A DNA stretch of 64,000 nucleotides from Rarobacter faecitabidus (GTDB lineage: Bacteria; Actinomycetota; Actinomycetes; Actinomycetales; Cellulomonadaceae): the NCBI RefSeq assembly GCF_006716265.1, contig NZ_VFOS01000003.1, forward strand, positions 124,001 through 188,000. The letters run 5' to 3'. Made by a program: the position numbers and the translations under genes. The notes beneath the pieces are model-generated. The model was not told the DNA's origin and did no database searches. It saw only the letters and a list, made by a program, of their open reading frames with translations. Each line of letters starts with the position of its first letter. Within the stretch, counting starts at the first letter, position 1. This document shows, in pieces, positions 61,805-64,000 of this stretch.

Positions 61805-63710
61805 CGGCGCCCGTCCCCGCACCATCGCGCTCGGGCTCGTCCTCACGCTCGCGGCGGCGTTGACACTAGCCGCGCCAGCAGGGGCCACCCCTGGCACGGG
61901 CCAGACTAAGACCATCTCCGGCGTGCTGCGAAACATCGACGGCACCCCCGCCGCAGGTGCGCCCATCACCTACGACAACCACGTGTGCGGCACGCGAGCC
62001 AGCATCTCGGGGACCGCCGACGACTCTGCCAGTGTCCTCACCTCGGCGACGGGGACATTCTCGTTCCCGGCATATGCGGGTCAGTGCTATAGCATCACGT
62101 CTGCCGAACCACTGCTGGCCGGGGGCAAGGCGCTGATCGCCACGTCATACGCCGCGGGCACGTCTGGGCTGGCGTTCACGAAACTGGACTCAATCACGGC
62201 CAACATCAAGGTGACCGGCGTCGGTGCCGGCGCCACCGTTGTCGTTGTGATCCGTGTCGAGGGGCCCTACGGCGACACGTGGTATCCCCTCGGAAGCACG
62301 ACGACGGATGCCTCGGGCAGCGTTAGCGCGGGCCTGATGAAGGGAATCCGGTACGCCGTGGTGTTGAGCAGTATCGATGACTACTACAGCCAGTTCATCG
62401 GTACCGGCCTGATGCCGCCATCATTCAATGGCGGGCCTGGTAGTTTCACTGCCCCCTCGACGGGTGCGTCATTCACCCAAACGGTTACGCCACGGAAGTC
62501 AACGCCTGTCACCGTGTCATTGACGGGGTTCGACGTGGGCGCGACCGTGTCGGGCAACTCGTTCTCGGCACCCGCCTACAGCGCGTCCGTAACCTCGGTG
62601 ACGCCGAACTCCGTCACGCTTCGCGGGCTGCCGCCGGGCCCGACCCAGGTGGTTGCCAGCGGACAATTCGTTGGCAACCCGGTATTCGGCGCATCCCCCA
62701 TCATCCAGGTCGGCGACAACAGCGCGTCGCCACGCGGGGCAGCCATCTCGGGTAGCGCACTGGCAGACGATCTGTCCGGAAACATCATCCTCACAACGAC
62801 GGGTGACCGCCGAATTGGAGGGAAAGTGACTGCCCACGCGACTCTGATCGGCGCGGCCGCACAGCTCCAGGACCTACCCGGCACGAAGGTGACGTACAGC
62901 TGGTTCGGCATGAATATCCTCCTCGGAGGGCTAGGGCTTTCGCCGCTGGGCTCGGGACAGACGCTCACGATTCCTGCGGAACTAGCCCAGTTCAACGCGC
63001 TCATCGTCGTCGCACACGTGGAATCCCCGGGGCAGCGCGGCAGGACGCAGTTGGGTTACGCCTGGATCAGTCCACTCGTCGGCGCATCGGCGCCGACCGA
63101 CGTCATTGCTCAGGGGGTCGTCACCAATCTGGGCGCGGGATTCCCTCCCGTCCCGCAGGTGGCGCCCCGGATTGCCGGATCCGCGGTGGCGGGCAAGACG
63201 CTCACTGCCGCACCGGGGGCGTGGACCGACAGCCCGAGTGCGTTCACGTATAGGTGGCTGCGCGGCGCCAGCCCCATCGCCGGCGCCACCGGCAAAACTT
63301 ACAAGGCTTCCGCCGCTGACGTCGGTAAGGCGATCAGCGTACAGGTCACGCCCGTCAAGGCTGGCCACGCCATCGTCGCATTCACGTCGGCGCCGACCGG
63401 GAAGGTCGCCAAGGCGGCCGCGTCGGTCAGCGCGAAACTGGCGAAGAAGTCCGTCAAGACCGGCAAGAAGGCGATCATCACCGTCAAGATCACCGCCGCG
63501 GGCCTCAAGCCCGGCGGCAAGGTGACCGTGAAATTCGGCAAGAAGAAGGTCACCAAGAAACTGGGCAAGAAGGGCACGGTCAAGATCACCTCGCCCAAAC
63601 TCAAGAAGGGCAAGGTCAAGGTCGCCATCAGCTACGCCGGCGACAAGGCCACCAAGGCAGCCAAACTCGCCGCCAAGAAGGCCAAGAAACTCACCATCAC
63701 CGTGAAGTAA
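61791..63710 (+). CDS. Secreted Ig-like repeat protein with lysine-rich C-terminus
   Basis: This 639-residue exported protein has a signal peptide ending near residue 33 (AAPAGA/TPG). The mature start TPGTGQTKTISGVLRN is shared with the next gene. The middle is beta-rich and of unknown family. An Ig-like domain (about 460-540, RIAGSAVAGKTLTAAPGAW, TYRWLRGASPI, TYKASAADVGKAISV) is followed by a lysine-rich Ig-like tail (about 545-639, KPGGKVTVKFGKKKVTKK). The basic tail resembles those of the two GH55-like proteins and may hold the protein to the acidic wall polymers. SD GGAG precedes the ATG. Function unknown. Confidence 0.82.
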   Translation: MKLTNGARPRTIALGLVLTLAAALTLAAPAGATPGTGQTKTISGVLRNIDGTPAAGAPITYDNHVCGTRASISGTADDSASVLTSATGTFSFPAYAGQCYSITSAEPLLAGGKALIATSYAAGTSGLAFTKLDSITANIKVTGVGAGATVVVVIRVEGPYGDTWYPLGSTTTDASGSVSAGLMKGIRYAVVLSSIDDYYSQFIGTGLMPPSFNGGPGSFTAPSTGASFTQTVTPRKSTPVTVSLTGFDVGATVSGNSFSAPAYSASVTSVTPNSVTLRGLPPGPTQVVASGQFVGNPVFGASPIIQVGDNSASPRGAAISGSALADDLSGNIILTTTGDRRIGGKVTAHATLIGAAAQLQDLPGTKVTYSWFGMNILLGGLGLSPLGSGQTLTIPAELAQFNALIVVAHVESPGQRGRTQLGYAWISPLVGASAPTDVIAQGVVTNLGAGFPPVPQVAPRIAGSAVAGKTLTAAPGAWTDSPSAFTYRWLRGASPIAGATGKTYKASAADVGKAISVQVTPVKAGHAIVAFTSAPTGKVAKAAASVSAKLAKKSVKTGKKAIITVKITAAGLKPGGKVTVKFGKKKVTKKLGKKGTVKITSPKLKKGKVKVAISYAGDKATKAAKLAAKKAKKLTITVK

Positions 63711-63772
63711 CACACCAGGGAGGGCCTCGGAGTACCCGAACCCTCCGCACATCACCACACCATGGAGCTGAC

Positions 63773-64000
63773 ATGAATATCTCTCACCGCGTTCGCGCGG
63801 GCGCCGTCACCGTCGGGGCGATCCTCGCCCTGGCCGCGACGATGGTCGCGACGCCGGCGCAAGCCACCCCCGGAACGGGCCAGACTCGTTCCATCTCGGG
63901 CGTCCTGAAGAACTTCGACGGGACTCCGGCATCCGGGGCGACGCTCAACTACGACAACGTCCTGTGCGACGGGTCGGACGACATCGACGGTGCCGCAGAC
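63773..64000 (+). CDS. Secreted paralogue of the preceding exoprotein, cut by window end
   Basis: The first 76 codons are visible: a signal peptide (AGAVTVGAILALAATMVATP) and the mature start TPGTGQTRSISGVLKNFDG, nearly the same as in the gene before it, followed by TPASGATLNYDN and a Cys at the same place. SD GGAG lies 6 nt before the ATG. It is a tandem duplicate; its domains beyond residue 76 are outside the window. Confidence 0.85.
   Translation, partial: MNISHRVRAGAVTVGAILALAATMVATPAQATPGTGQTRSISGVLKNFDGTPASGATLNYDNVLCDGSDDIDGAAD

Overview
The window is high-GC actinobacterial chromosome. Evidence for this is the bldC regulator, a DUF3073 gene, an actinobacterial Holin-X/DUF3618 pair, a split PurS/PurQ/PurL FGAM synthase, C5-type haem genes (hemA, hemC-hemD fusion, hemB, hemL) and frequent GTG starts behind strong Shine-Dalgarno (SD) sites. 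The secreted GH55-like proteins and tandem lysine-tailed exoproteins suggest a free-living, polymer-degrading member of the Micrococcales/Actinomycetales. The genus cannot be fixed from the sequence alone.

Layout. 1-4200 is an accessory, lower-GC island on the minus strand. It holds a type II Thoeris-like pair (TIR-type ThsB plus a membrane/macro-domain ThsA cut by the window edge), an XRE-ImmA metalloprotease fusion overlapping an unknown partner, a small HTH protein, and a hypothetical gene whose start lies in a 13-copy 8-bp tandem repeat. 4200-13400 holds cspA, a membrane fatty-acid desaturase, a DEAD-box RNA helicase, a TM0106-type RecB nuclease/SF1 helicase and a DUF885 peptidase. 13600-20750 carries two large tandem secreted beta-helix (GH55-like) paralogues with lysine-rich tails. 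21075-24600 is a zinc/manganese ABC uptake operon with a Zur-like operator. 25100-25640 is a tRNA cluster (Glu, Asp, Phe). 25700-29800 holds an FHA protein, the Holin-X/DUF3618 pair, bldC and a DUF3073 gene.

30000-43070 holds sterol-carrier/TM/purF/purM, a sulfurtransferase behind a probable cysteine-responsive leader-peptide attenuator, an ABC exporter, purL, a TetR regulator and a rhodanese-metZ pair. 43200-51230 holds an AI-2E family transporter, cobA and the haem genes (hemA divergent from hemCD-hemB-hemL). 51590-61350 holds a GH3 N-acetylhexosaminidase-like protein, purQ-purS, a Phd/VapC toxin-antitoxin pair behind a perfect palindrome, purC, an AraC/VOC/DUF1801 operon, purD and a ROK regulator. 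The window ends with a lysine-tailed secreted protein and the start of its tandem paralogue.

How the genes work together. purF, purM, purL, purQ, purS, purC and purD cover most of de novo IMP synthesis in several small transcription units. The hem genes run from glutamyl-tRNA to uroporphyrinogen III, and cobA branches towards sirohaem/cobalamin. Sulfur genes (sulfurtransferase, rhodanese, metZ) form a second theme. Intergenic regions carry several unrelated short tandem arrays; two of them share a CGTAGCG core. The most notable candidates for follow-up are the Thoeris/ImmA cluster at the left edge and the leaderless Cys-Cys-Cys leader peptide plus terminator upstream of the sulfurtransferase.
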